Below are positions 1 through 8,008 of a stretch of 64,000 nucleotides of DNA, piece by piece (within the stretch, counting starts at the first letter, position 1; the number at the start of each line of letters is the position of its first letter). This stretch comes from Faecalispora sporosphaeroides DSM 1294 (GTDB taxonomy: Bacteria; Bacillota; Clostridia; Oscillospirales; Acutalibacteraceae). The translations under genes and the position numbers were made by a program. The notes under the pieces were generated by a model, which saw only the letters and a list, made by a program, of their open reading frames with translations, made no database searches and was not told the origin of the DNA. The stretch lies in the NCBI GenBank assembly GCA_000383295.1, contig KB911076.1:1-64000 (forward strand), given 5' to 3'.

Positions 1-83
1 TCCCTGATGGTGCACCAAAAAGAAGTCAGGCAGGGGTCTTTGAGAGGATCTCTGACCTCTGCACCTGGCTAAGGCTGAGATGT

Positions 84-158
84 GGCCCGTTGGTCAAGCG
101 GTTAAGACACCGGCCTCTCACGCCGGTAACGGGGGTTCGATTCCCCCACGGGTCACCA
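84..158 (+). tRNA. tRNA-Glu (CTC anticodon)
   Basis: A complete cloverleaf can be drawn. The acceptor stem GGCCCGT pairs with ACGGGTC, the anticodon stem CCGGC/GCCGG encloses loop CTCTCAC, and the T arm GGGGG-TTCGATT-CCCCC is followed by an encoded A-CCA end. The anticodon CTC reads GAG codons. It is followed 87 bases later by 5S rRNA, so it is probably part of an rRNA-tRNA transcription unit entering from the left. Confidence 0.95.
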
Positions 159-244
159 AAACAATCTTTTGAAGTAGTCGTAAGAAACAGGAAACTGTTT
201 TTACAATATCCGACAGGAAGGCGAAAACCTCCTCTGCGGAACAT

Positions 245-363
<119 letters not shown>

Positions 364-369
364 TGATAT

Positions 370-445
370 TCCTCAATAGCTCAGCCGGTAGAGCATGCGG
401 CTGTTAACCGCAGGGTCGTTGGTTCGAGTCCAACTTGGGGAGCCA
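370..445 (+). tRNA. tRNA-Asn (GTT anticodon)
   Basis: The acceptor stem TCCTCAA pairs with TTGGGGA (one T-G pair). The anticodon stem TGCGG/CCGCA encloses loop CTGTTAA, giving anticodon GTT. The T arm is intact and the CCA end is encoded. It starts 6 bases after 5S rRNA, which indicates co-transcription. Confidence 0.96.
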
Positions 446-476
446 AAAACCACCAGTTTTTACTGGTGGTTTTTTC
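446..476 (+). terminator. Rho-independent terminator of the 5S-tRNA unit
   Basis: Inverted repeat AAAACCACCAGT / ACTGGTGGTTTTTT with a short T-rich loop and a terminal T run sits directly behind tRNA-Asn. Confidence 0.9.
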
Positions 477-531
477 TTTGCTGTTTTATTTTTGAAGCAA
501 AATCATATTAAATAGAATTGCTCTATAATCG

Positions 532-831
532 TTATTGCGAAATAGACGGCAAGTTACCAAGATTATTGCTTTCCTCACCATCGGGCAAAGAGCGAAGATA
601 CTCGCTGCCGTTTCTTGTGGCAACGGCAACTCCCCGAATCGCCCCAGCCTTGGCCAGTTCCACACCCTGCTCCTTCGAAATGATTTGTCCGCTGGAAAGC
701 TGATAGCCCTCAATGCGGCCACCGTGCTTTACCAGCTGAGTAATAGACTGCGCATCGGGCTTCGGTGTGGGTGTAACAGCGTTAATATTCATTGGTAAGT
801 TTCCCATTGATTGGTTTTCTTGATTTTCCAT
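532..831 (-). CDS. DUF3892 domain protein
   Basis: A 99-residue protein of the small DUF3892 family, whose function is unknown. The diagnostic stretch is the pattern G-x-I-x-GY-L-S-x-G, then IS-x-EQGVELAKAG, then GVAVATRNG-x-EYLRS-PDG near the C terminus, which is how I recognise it. The N-terminal 30 residues are Asn/Gln-rich and low in complexity. I chose the ATG at 831 because AAGGAG lies 7-8 bases upstream; an in-frame ATG at 849 overlaps that site and is less likely. It stands alone, convergent with the tRNA-Asn unit. No catalytic residues or membrane segments are visible. Confidence 0.8.
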   Translation of the reverse strand: MENQENQSMGNLPMNINAVTPTPKPDAQSITQLVKHGGRIEGYQLSSGQIISKEQGVELAKAGAIRGVAVATRNGSEYLRSLPDGEESNNLGNLPSISQ

Positions 832-1043
832 GCGATCACTCCTTGCCATATAGTTTGTCGGAATTCTCCTGAAATATTACGCTGAAAATCTTTCTAAAAA
901 TCGTTTGGAGCACATTTTTTTGCCATTTGTCGGCTTGCTCATTTGCCCGCCGTTTTTTGATGTCAGTATGCGCGGAAAGCAGATTTGCCGAGATCGCTCC
1001 ATCCAAATTTTTAGTGAAAGAGATGTCATTCTTTGGAAATCGT

Positions 1044-1104
1044 GTTATAATAACCTCACGCCACATCCCGAAGTAAAGCTTCGGGTGGCTGAGAGAACAT
1101 TGAA
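1044..1104 (+). repeat. Dispersed leader repeat, family A, copy 1
   Basis: It begins with a -10-like TATAAT (1046-1051) followed by AACCTCACG, an imperfect hairpin (CCCGAAGtaaaGCTTCGGG core) and GGCTGAGAGAACATTGAA. A possible -35 ATGTCA lies 17 bases upstream (1023-1028). Orientation is the same as the downstream ABC exporter genes. With copy 2 it makes up most of the gene-free stretch 832-1380, and no other feature was found there. The tail TCCTCAGTCC and GAGAAAAAC is shared with copy 2, giving a tandem spacing of about 121 bp. Confidence 0.75.
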
Positions 1105-1165
1105 TCCTCAGTCCGGAGAAAAACAAAAATGAATTTTGAGCTGCGGGCTAGGTAGAGAACGGATG

Positions 1166-1224
1166 ATATAATAACCTCACGACGTAAGCCGTAGCGAAGC
1201 TTCGGGTGGCTGAGAGAACATTGA
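1166..1224 (+). repeat. Dispersed leader repeat, family A, copy 2
   Basis: Near-copy of the element at 1044, about 121 bp downstream. It has TATAAT at 1167-1172, AACCTCACG, a hairpin core with GAAGCTTCGGG, GGCTGAGAGAACATTGAA, and the same trailing TCCTCAGTCC. It ends about 155 bases before the ABC exporter start. No good -35 is visible for this copy. Confidence 0.75.
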
Positions 1225-1380
1225 ATCCTCAGTCCAGAGAAAAACGAAATCTTTCTTGCTCTGTGCGGGCAGAAATGAAGAATCAATGACAGAATACCTC
1301 GCGCCGATTACAAAAAGTTGATTTTCATATTGATATGGGAACAATATCATCGGAAAATTCCTGAGAGAAAGGCTTGGTCA

Positions 1381-3120
1381 ATGTTGCGGGAACTCGGCAA
1401 ATACTTAAAAGTGTATCGTAAACAGGTGGTTCTTGGCCCTATATTTAAATTGATTGAAGCGATCTTTGAGCTGATTATTCCAATCGTAACCGCGCGGATC
1501 ATCGATGAGGGTGTTCGTCGGGGAGATGTCCCCTATGTTTGGCAGATGGGCGGTGTAATGCTGCTGCTCGGCGTTGTGGGCCTGTGCTCTGCGCTCGTGT
1601 GTCAGAAAATGGCCGCGGTGGCCGCACAGGGTTTTGGTACGGTGCTGCGCGGGGAATTGTTCCGCCATATCAATACGCTCTCTTATGCGGAGATCGACCG
1701 TTTCGGCACGCCGTCACTGATTACCCGCCTGACGAACGATGTCAATCAGCTTCAGCTGGCGGTTGCGATGCTGATTCGTTTGGTGGTGCGCGCGCCGTTT
1801 CTGGCAATAGGCGCTGTTATTATGGCGATGACGATCGACGTGCCGCTGGCGCTGATTTTCGTGGTTGCGACCCCGCTGATCGGCCTCGCTTTGTATTTGG
1901 TGATGAGCCGTTCCGTTCCCTTCTTCAAATCGATTCAAAAAAAGCTGGATGCCATTTCCCGTTTATCGCGCGAAAGCCTGTCCGGCGTGCGGGTCATCCG
2001 CGCTTTTTCCCGTCAGGAGCAGGAAGCCGAGCGGTTTACCAATGCGGCGGATGAACAGGCTGCGGCGGCGATTCGGGTCGGTAAGCTTTCCGCACTGCTG
2101 AATCCGATCACGTTTGCCATGATCAATTTCTCGATTCTGGCGATTGTGTGGTTTGGTGGGTTTCGCGTCGATACCGGCGTCGTCACACAGGGCCAGATCG
2201 TGGCTTTGATTAACTACATGAATCAGACGCTGCTTGCCCTTGTGGTGGTCGCGAATCTCGTGGTGATCTTTACAAAGGCATCGGCCTCCGCCGCCAGGGT
2301 CAACGAGGTACTGCATACCGAAACCACCGTTCGGGAGCCTGATTCCGCAGCGGAGCCGCAGCCGGTTTTTGGCGCGCCGAAGGTGGAGTTCCGCGGTGTC
2401 GGCCTTTCGTATCATCGGTCCGGGGAATACGCCTTGCGGGACTGCAATATCGCAATCGCCGCTGGGGAAACGATCGGGATTATTGGCGGTACAGGCTCGG
2501 GAAAATCGACGCTGGTGAATCTGATTCCCCGCTTCTATGACGTCACAGAAGGACAGGTCCTGCTGGACGGAGTGGATGTGCGGGAATATCCGTTTGCCGT
2601 GCTGCGCAGTCGGGTCGGTATTGTTCTGCAGCAGTCCGAGCTGTTTGCGGGAACCATCCGCAGCAACCTGCAGTGGGGCAATGCGGCGGCAACGGACGAG
2701 GAGCTGTGGCAGGCTCTGAAAACGGCGCAGGCGGAGGATTTTGTTCGCGCGCTGCCGAAGGGCCTCTCTTCGCCGGTCAGTCAGGGCGGTAAAAATTATT
2801 CCGGCGGTCAGCGCCAGCGCCTCGCGATTGCGCGAACTCTGGCGGCAAATCCGCAGGTGCTGATACTGGACGACAGCTCCAGCGCACTGGATTTCGCAAC
2901 CGACGCCGCTCTGCGTCGCGCCCTTCGCAATGATACGGCCGGCGCGACGGTTCTGATCGTGTCCCAGCGGGTTAGCTCCATCCGCCACGCAGACCGCATT
3001 ATTGTATTGGATGACGGGGCCGTTGCCGGCATCGGCACGCACGAAGAGCTGATGCGAAGCTGCCCTGTCTATCAGGAAATCTGTCTGTCGCAGATGAATC
3101 ATGAGGAGGTGGCCGGATGA
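1381..3120 (+). CDS. Heterodimeric ABC multidrug exporter, degenerate-site subunit
   Basis: A 579-residue half-transporter. An N-terminal six-helix exporter domain (about residues 20-300) is fused to a nucleotide-binding domain with Walker A GGTGSGKST near residue 369, Q-loop, signature YSGGQRQR and Walker B LILDD near 493-498. The residue after the Walker B Asp is Asp rather than the catalytic Glu, as in the degenerate-site subunits of TM287/288- and BmrCD-type heterodimers. The ATG at 1381 follows AGAAAGG; an upstream in-frame TTG at 1318 lacks a convincing site. The stop overlaps the next gene (ATGA), whose product should be its partner. The substrate, a drug, lipid or peptide, cannot be told from sequence. 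Family A leader copies lie upstream in sense orientation. Confidence 0.93.
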   Translation: MLRELGKYLKVYRKQVVLGPIFKLIEAIFELIIPIVTARIIDEGVRRGDVPYVWQMGGVMLLLGVVGLCSALVCQKMAAVAAQGFGTVLRGELFRHINTLSYAEIDRFGTPSLITRLTNDVNQLQLAVAMLIRLVVRAPFLAIGAVIMAMTIDVPLALIFVVATPLIGLALYLVMSRSVPFFKSIQKKLDAISRLSRESLSGVRVIRAFSRQEQEAERFTNAADEQAAAAIRVGKLSALLNPITFAMINFSILAIVWFGGFRVDTGVVTQGQIVALINYMNQTLLALVVVANLVVIFTKASASAARVNEVLHTETTVREPDSAAEPQPVFGAPKVEFRGVGLSYHRSGEYALRDCNIAIAAGETIGIIGGTGSGKSTLVNLIPRFYDVTEGQVLLDGVDVREYPFAVLRSRVGIVLQQSELFAGTIRSNLQWGNAAATDEELWQALKTAQAEDFVRALPKGLSSPVSQGGKNYSGGQRQRLAIARTLAANPQVLILDDSSSALDFATDAALRRALRNDTAGATVLIVSQRVSSIRHADRIIVLDDGAVAGIGTHEELMRSCPVYQEICLSQMNHEEVAG

Positions 3121-4865
3121 ATCGCTCGGTACTCAGGCGAATCGCCGGCTATATGAAGCCCTATATTGCCTATCTTGCAGGCGCACTGATCTGCGCGATC
3201 GTTTATATCTCGCTTTCGCTGTATGTCCCGATTCTGATTGGTCATGCGGTCGACCAGATGGTCGCTCCGGGCCAGGTCAATTACGAGAGGATGCGCGGCA
3301 TTCTGTTGCTGCTTGCGGTAACCGTGCTGGTCAGCGCGCTGTTCCAGTGGATTATGACGTACTGCACCAATCAGGCGACCTACCGCACGATGCGCGATTT
3401 GCGGGTGCAGGCCTACAGGAAGGTGAACCGCCTGCCGCTTCGTTATATCGACAGTCACGCGCACGGCGATCTTGTCAGCCGCGTCGTCAACGATGTGGAT
3501 CAGGTTTCCGACGGCCTGCTGCAAGGGATTACCCAGCTGTTTACCGGTGTGGTCACCATTGTGGGCACGCTGCTGTTTATGCTGACGATCAGCCCGATCA
3601 TCACGCTTGTGGTGGTGTGCGTCACACCGCTGTCCCTGTTTGTTGCCGCCTTCATTGCCCGGATTTCGCGCAAGCGCTTTTTCGATCAGCAGGCGTGCCA
3701 GGGGGAACTCAGCGGCTTAATCGAAGAGATGATCAGCGGGATCAGAACCGTTCGTGCGTTCCATTATGAAAACCGCGCGGAAAGTACGTTCGATGAAATC
3801 AATTCCCGCCTGTACGAGGCGGGGGAGAAGGCGCAGTTCAATTCCTCGCTGTCGAATCCCTCCACCCGCTTTGTCAACAGCATCGTGTATACCTCCGTCG
3901 CGGTAATCGGCGCCATCTGCGCCATTACCGGTATCCCCGCGCGATTGAGCGTGGGGCAGATCATGAGCTTTTTGGCCTATGCCAACCAGTATACCAAGCC
4001 GTTTAATGAGGTTACCGCCGTGCTGACGCAGATTCAGACCGCGTTTGCTTCGGCCCGGCGTCTGTTTGAGGTGCTCGATGAGGAAGAGGAGCCCACGGAG
4101 CCGACCGGCGCACAGGTGATTCATAACGGCGGCCGCCATTCGGTGGAGTTCCGCAATGTGAATTTCTCTTACCGGCCCGGAACAAAGCTGCTGCAAAATA
4201 TCAATCTGGCCGCTCACGCGGGGCAGAGGATCGCCATTGTAGGCCCCACCGGCTGCGGTAAAACGACGATTATCAACCTGCTCATGCGCTTTTATGATGT
4301 TGACAGCGGCAGCATCCGCGTGGATGGCACGGATGTGCGGCAGATCACGCGCGGCAGCCTGCGGTCTCTGTTCGGAATGGTGCTGCAGGATACCTGGCTT
4401 TTCTCCGGCACAGTCCGCGAGAATATCGCCTATGGCAAGCCGGGCGCCAGTGCGGAAGAGGTGACCGCTGCAGCGAAGGCGGCGTTGGCGCACTCCTTTA
4501 TCACCCGTCTGCCGAACGGCTACGACACCATGATTTCGGAGGACGGGGGAAATCTTTCGCAGGGACAGCGCCAGCTGCTTTGTATTGCCCGGGTAATGCT
4601 GGTTGACCCGCCCATGCTGATTCTGGATGAGGCGACCAGCAGCATCGACACCAGAACCGAGCTTTTGGTGCAGAAGGCGTTTCAGCGGATGATGGAGGGT
4701 CGCACCAGCTTTGTGGTGGCTCACCGCCTTTCCACCATTCAGGGGGCGGATCTGATTCTCGTGATGCGCGCCGGCGAAATTGTGGAGCAGGGCACACACC
4801 AGCAGCTGCTGGGGAAAAAAGGATTTTACGCCGAGATATACAACAGTCAGTTCGCCGCCAGCTGA
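3117..4865 (+). CDS. Heterodimeric ABC multidrug exporter, catalytic subunit
   Basis: A 582-residue ABC half-exporter with an N-terminal transmembrane domain of about 310 residues. The nucleotide-binding domain has Walker A GPTGCGKTT, Walker B MLILDEATSS with the catalytic Glu, and a modified signature LSQGQRQL in place of LSGGQ. A canonical Glu here and a missing one in the upstream partner fit a heterodimer with one consensus and one degenerate ATP site. Translation starts inside the stop of the first gene, after AGGAGGTGG. No terminator is obvious directly behind it; repeat family B copy 1 follows about 60 bases later and may form the 3' end of the transcript. Confidence 0.93.
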   Translation: MNRSVLRRIAGYMKPYIAYLAGALICAIVYISLSLYVPILIGHAVDQMVAPGQVNYERMRGILLLLAVTVLVSALFQWIMTYCTNQATYRTMRDLRVQAYRKVNRLPLRYIDSHAHGDLVSRVVNDVDQVSDGLLQGITQLFTGVVTIVGTLLFMLTISPIITLVVVCVTPLSLFVAAFIARISRKRFFDQQACQGELSGLIEEMISGIRTVRAFHYENRAESTFDEINSRLYEAGEKAQFNSSLSNPSTRFVNSIVYTSVAVIGAICAITGIPARLSVGQIMSFLAYANQYTKPFNEVTAVLTQIQTAFASARRLFEVLDEEEEPTEPTGAQVIHNGGRHSVEFRNVNFSYRPGTKLLQNINLAAHAGQRIAIVGPTGCGKTTIINLLMRFYDVDSGSIRVDGTDVRQITRGSLRSLFGMVLQDTWLFSGTVRENIAYGKPGASAEEVTAAAKAALAHSFITRLPNGYDTMISEDGGNLSQGQRQLLCIARVMLVDPPMLILDEATSSIDTRTELLVQKAFQRMMEGRTSFVVAHRLSTIQGADLILVMRAGEIVEQGTHQQLLGKKGFYAEIYNSQFAAS

Positions 4866-4923
4866 GTGTGGGGTGTCAGCAACATTTTATTGCGCAAGAG
4901 ATATTTTTTATCAAAAAAGAACG

Positions 4924-5061
4924 GTTGCAAAACAGCCTTATCCAAAAGATATACACAAAAAATGCGTCTTGGTCTGACCTGTAAAAGTCGCTCCAAGGCG
5001 CATTTCCTTATTTTGGGGCTCTTTCTTTGTGCGATTTGTTATCGCAAATTCATTTTGCAAC
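4924..5061. repeat. MITE-like repeat, family B, copy 1
   Basis: A 138-bp element bounded by perfect 9-bp inverted repeats, GTTGCAAAA (4924-4932) and TTTTGCAAC (5053-5061). It contains a central hairpin, ATGCGTCTTGG / CCAAGGCGCAT. It is strongly similar over its length to 57407-57543. It fills the gap between two convergent genes (ABC exporter and glcK). No coding potential was seen. It is either a non-autonomous mobile element or a mobile bidirectional terminator. Confidence 0.75.
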
Positions 5062-5083
5062 AGCCCTTTTGGCTGCTTTCTGC

Positions 5084-6049
5084 TCAGACAGAAAAGCCGC
5101 AAAGCTCTGCGCCCGACAGGGCCGCGCCGATGATGCCCGCGTCGTTGCCCAGCTGGGCGGTCACCAGCTTCGTTTTCAGCGGAGAATTGGTCACAAACTG
5201 TTCCCGGTCCACAATTGCCCTCACCGGTGCGAGAAGGGTTTCCCCCTCGCGGCTGATACCGCCTCCGATGCAGATTACGTCTGGCTGCAGGCTGTTGATG
5301 ATGTTGATCACGCCGCAGGCGATATCTTCCGTATAAACCTCCACGATTTTCCGCCCCAGGGTGTCGCCCCGGCGCATGGCGTCAAATGCGCTTCTGCCCG
5401 AAATTTGATTTAAATCGCCGTTCAGCATCTCCCACAAAAGGCTTTCATGGGCGGCGTCCTGCTCCATCAGCTCCCGGGTCGTCAGAATCAGGCCGGTGGC
5501 GGAAGCATAGCGTTCCCAGCAGCCGTGTCTGCCGCAGTTGCAGGCCCTTCCGTGCCGTTCGATGACGATGTGGCCCATTTCTCCCGCTGCGCCGTTTTGC
5601 CCCGCGTAGATTTTACCATTTAATATCAGTCCGCTGCCAACCCCTGTTCCAAGGGTGATGGCCACGGCATTCCAAGCGCCCTGCAGCGCACCCGCCTTGA
5701 ATTCTCCCCAGGCTGCGGCGTTGGCGTCGTTATCTACGCCCACCGGCAGATGAAGGCGGCTCTCCAGCTCCTCGCGCATTGGAAAATGACGCAGCGGAAG
5801 GTTTGGCGTCAACTCAACCATGCCCGTGATGCGGTTTACAGAGCCGGGGCAGCCGATCCCCACGGAATCCACTGACTGGCCAGCCGCCGAGACGGCCTCC
5901 CGGGCGGCCTCGGAAATCCGGTCGCACAGCTCCTGCGGTGTGCAGAAAGCACCGGTCGGCATAGACTGTTTTGAAAGAAGCTTGCCGCTTTTGTCGATAA
6001 CACCCGCGGCAATATTGGTGCCGCCCAGATCGATGCCAAGATAATACAT
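5084..6049 (-). CDS. glcK: ROK-family glucokinase
   Basis: A 321-residue ROK kinase, expected to phosphorylate glucose with ATP in the cytosol to feed glycolysis. Visible motifs are the N-terminal phosphate-binding D-L-G-G-T-N (residues 7-12), GVDNDANAAAWGE, the second ATP motif LGTGVGSG, and the ROK zinc signature C-N-C-G-x-x-G-C-W-E following GEMGH. These support a sugar kinase rather than a ROK repressor, because no helix-turn-helix precedes the kinase fold. Glucose is inferred from length and motif pattern; other hexoses are possible. It is monocistronic on the minus strand, and a family A leader with a fitting promoter lies upstream (6181-6262). Confidence 0.9.
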   Translation of the reverse strand: MYYLGIDLGGTNIAAGVIDKSGKLLSKQSMPTGAFCTPQELCDRISEAAREAVSAAGQSVDSVGIGCPGSVNRITGMVELTPNLPLRHFPMREELESRLHLPVGVDNDANAAAWGEFKAGALQGAWNAVAITLGTGVGSGLILNGKIYAGQNGAAGEMGHIVIERHGRACNCGRHGCWERYASATGLILTTRELMEQDAAHESLLWEMLNGDLNQISGRSAFDAMRRGDTLGRKIVEVYTEDIACGVINIINSLQPDVICIGGGISREGETLLAPVRAIVDREQFVTNSPLKTKLVTAQLGNDAGIIGAALSGAELCGFSV

Positions 6050-6180
6050 CGAATTCCCCCGTTTCTCATAAGATTACGCCGCGAAGGCGCTTCCGCTTTT
6101 CTATGTGAATTGACAGCTGACAACAACTTCTGTTAAAGAAAAACGGATCATGCCGTGAGACTATTCTAGCATGAATGTGT

Positions 6181-6243
6181 TTGAATGTACTCTCAGACGT
6201 CCGAGGTTCTGCTTTGGATCGTGTCGTGAGGCTATTATAACAT
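6181..6243 (-). repeat. Dispersed leader repeat, family A, copy 3 (plus a partial copy)
   Basis: Read on the minus strand: TGTTATAATAGCCTCACGAC, a diverged hairpin, then TCTGAGAGTACATTCAA. The outer stem CTCA/TGAG and part of the GAC/GTC stem are kept although the sequence differs from other copies, which suggests compensatory change. A matching promoter is TTTACG (6257-6262) - N17 - TATAAT (6234-6239) on the minus strand, driving glcK. A truncated second copy (GCCGTGAGACTATTCTAGCA) lies at 6152-6172. Confidence 0.65.
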
Positions 6244-6299
6244 TCAGAGACGGTTTCGTAAATTGTTTCGTTGACACCACCGACAAAAAGAAAAAGAAT

Positions 6300-6328
6300 T
6301 TGACAAATCTTCTTTCTTTGGGTACAGT
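6300..6328 (+). promoter_or_regulatory. Sigma-A-type promoter for the sugar-phosphate transferase
   Basis: TTGACA at 6300-6305, a 17-bp spacer and TACAGT at 6323-6328, 63 bases before the start codon at 6392. It is a perfect -35 with a weaker -10, and is divergent from the glcK promoter. Confidence 0.65.
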
Positions 6329-6391
6329 TTAAAAGAAGAATTTTCTGCCATAATGATAGGTAGAAGCTTCCATGCAAAGAATTGAAGGAAA

Positions 6392-7084
6392 ATGGTGAAA
6401 AACGTGCAGTATCAGGAGTTGCCCCAGTGGATGCAGAAAGAAGAAATCAAGCCTTATATAGAGATGCTCAATCGGCAGAGAGGGCGGTTGTTTTGCAAGC
6501 GGGTGTTCGATATCATTGTATCGGCACTGATTCTGCTGCTGCTTTCGCCGGCTTTTCTGCTGCTGGCCGCCGCGATCAAGATCGATTCCAAAGGGCCGGT
6601 GTTTTACCGGCAGGTGAGAGTTGGGCAGTACGGGCAGGATTTTCGGATTTTCAAGTTTCGTTCCATGGTGCAGGACGCCGACAAAAAGGGACTTGCCCTG
6701 ACAACAGAGGGGGATTCCCGCATCACCCGGGTGGGGAAGCTGATTCGCAAATGCCGTCTGGATGAATTTTCGCAGGTTTTGAATGTGCTTGAGGGCACAA
6801 TGAGCCTTGTCGGTCCCCGGCCGGAGGTGCGAAAATATGTCGATGCCTATGAGCCGGAATATCTGGCTACGCTGTTGGTGCCTCCGGGTATAACGGCGAC
6901 GGCGAGCATCCGGTTTAAGGATGAAGACGAGCTGCTCAATTCCGGCGGGGACCCGGAAGAAATCTATATTCATCAGATTCTGCCCGAGAAGATGCGTTAT
7001 AATCTGGAGTACCTGGACCACATTTCTGTCTGGCAGGATATCAAAATTATGGTGCAGACTGTTTTGGCGGTGTTCCGGCGGTGA
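6392..7084 (+). CDS. Undecaprenyl-phosphate sugar-1-phosphate transferase (bacterial sugar transferase family)
   Basis: A 230-residue monotopic phosphoglycosyl transferase that would start a membrane-linked glycan by moving a sugar-1-phosphate from a nucleotide sugar to undecaprenyl phosphate. One hydrophobic segment lies at about residues 38-62. It is followed by the family motifs GPVFYRQVRVG, FRIFKFRSM, RKCRLDEFSQVLNVL (with the catalytic Asp-Glu) and MSLVGPRPE. The length matches the catalytic core of the RfbP/WcaJ family without the N-terminal four-helix part. The ATG at 6392 follows GAAGGAAA. No other capsule or exopolysaccharide gene adjoins it, so the pathway is unknown. Confidence 0.9.
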   Translation: MVKNVQYQELPQWMQKEEIKPYIEMLNRQRGRLFCKRVFDIIVSALILLLLSPAFLLLAAAIKIDSKGPVFYRQVRVGQYGQDFRIFKFRSMVQDADKKGLALTTEGDSRITRVGKLIRKCRLDEFSQVLNVLEGTMSLVGPRPEVRKYVDAYEPEYLATLLVPPGITATASIRFKDEDELLNSGGDPEEIYIHQILPEKMRYNLEYLDHISVWQDIKIMVQTVLAVFRR

Positions 7085-7283
7085 TTCCCCGCAAGGGAAC
7101 ACCGCCTTTCACCGCAGAACACCCACCGGCTGTGCGGTAGACTTTTATTGCAATTGCAATGAAATTTGCATACCTGGTGCGTTGTAACAGCCGCAACGCC
7201 GTACACCACAATTCCGCTTTGGGCGGCTGAGACAGTGTAAAAGCACCGGCTCGATCATTTTGTTTTTCCGGTAGATTTTTTTG

Positions 7284-7312
7284 TTGTTTTGCTCTTGAAT
7301 TTGTGTTATAAT
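7284..7312 (+). promoter_or_regulatory. Promoter of tRNA-Leu
   Basis: TTGTTT (7284-7289), a 17-bp spacer and a perfect TATAAT (7307-7312), ending 16 bases before the tRNA. Confidence 0.75.
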
Positions 7313-7328
7313 AAACTTCGTTCTATCC

Positions 7329-7415
7329 GCTGGTGTGGCGAAATCGGCAGACGCAAGGGACTTAAAATCCCTCGGTGGCAACACCGTACCGGTTCAAGTC
7401 CGGTCACCAGCACCA
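7329..7415 (+). tRNA. tRNA-Leu (TAA anticodon)
   Basis: An 87-nt class II tRNA. The acceptor stem GCTGGTG pairs with CACCAGC, the anticodon stem AGGGA/TCCCT encloses loop CTTAAAA (anticodon TAA), and there is a long variable arm and an encoded CCA. It marks the left edge of the accessory island, which is a common integrase target position, although I found no clear repeat of its 3' end further right. Confidence 0.95.
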
Positions 7416-7423
7416 ACAATAAT

Positions 7424-7456
7424 CCCGCGTAAATCAAGGGTTTACGCGGGTTTTCT
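7424..7456 (+). terminator. Terminator of tRNA-Leu
   Basis: Perfect 10-bp stem CCCGCGTAAA / TTTACGCGGG with a 7-base loop, followed by TTTTCTT. Confidence 0.85.
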
Positions 7457-7687
7457 TATGCCTTTTTCTGGTGCCCGGTTTGGTTGATAGCGATTGAAAT
7501 GGTGCCAGTGGTGCTCTGATTTGTGGTGCCCGGAACTCCTAAAAACGTATAAAAAGCAGCGTGGAGCTATAAAAAGATACATCTGTCATATCTCCATTTC
7601 GCTGCTTTTCTTTTTCTCTTTAGGAACTGCTTCTTTACTTCTTTTTTCTTTTCCTGTGTTGGGCTTTCGTGGCTGTAATGCCTTATG

Positions 7688-7896
7688 CTAGGTTTCAAGT
7701 ACCGTTTTCTTTCGCTCAATCCGAACGTCAACATACTGCGCAGTAACAGCTTCAAGGTTGGTAGAAATACCAAGAGACATACCGATACCTTTCAGCGTAT
7801 GCCCAATATCTCGCCTACCATGTAGAAATCACCTGTCAGTTGGTGCATATTGGTTGCTGCCGTATGCCTAAGACCGTGTAAGCGGAATTTCGACAT
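7688..7896 (-). pseudogene. Tyrosine integrase C-terminal relic (left)
   Basis: On the minus strand this reads as the end of a phage/ICE-type tyrosine recombinase: KFRLHGLRHTAAT (H-x-L-R catalytic motif), EILG, then after a frame change HTLKGIG, and EAVTAQYVDV with the tyrosine nucleophile. The frame breaks after GEILG, where one frame runs into a stop and the other continues. Everything upstream of the H-x-L-R motif is missing. It lies about 270 bases from tRNA-Leu, in the right place and orientation for the integrase of an element once inserted there. The remaining part of 7457-8008 shows nothing else. Confidence 0.75.
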
Positions 7897-8008
7897 AAAT
7901 CTCCCTTATATATTACAAATCCGCATCATAATTTGTCGAACAAAAGAATATTTTCAAAGCTATGGCTTAAAACGCCATGGCCTTTTATAATTTAAGGAGG
8001 GGTGTTCA

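Noticed and set aside
1-80. 3' end of a 23S rRNA gene at the left edge
   Set aside because: The first 80 bases do not resemble the 23S 3' region; left without annotation.
7180-7245. Possible ninth family A repeat before tRNA-Leu
   Set aside because: GCTTTGGGCGGCTGAGACAGTG is reminiscent of the repeat, but the -10 part and the hairpin are not convincing.
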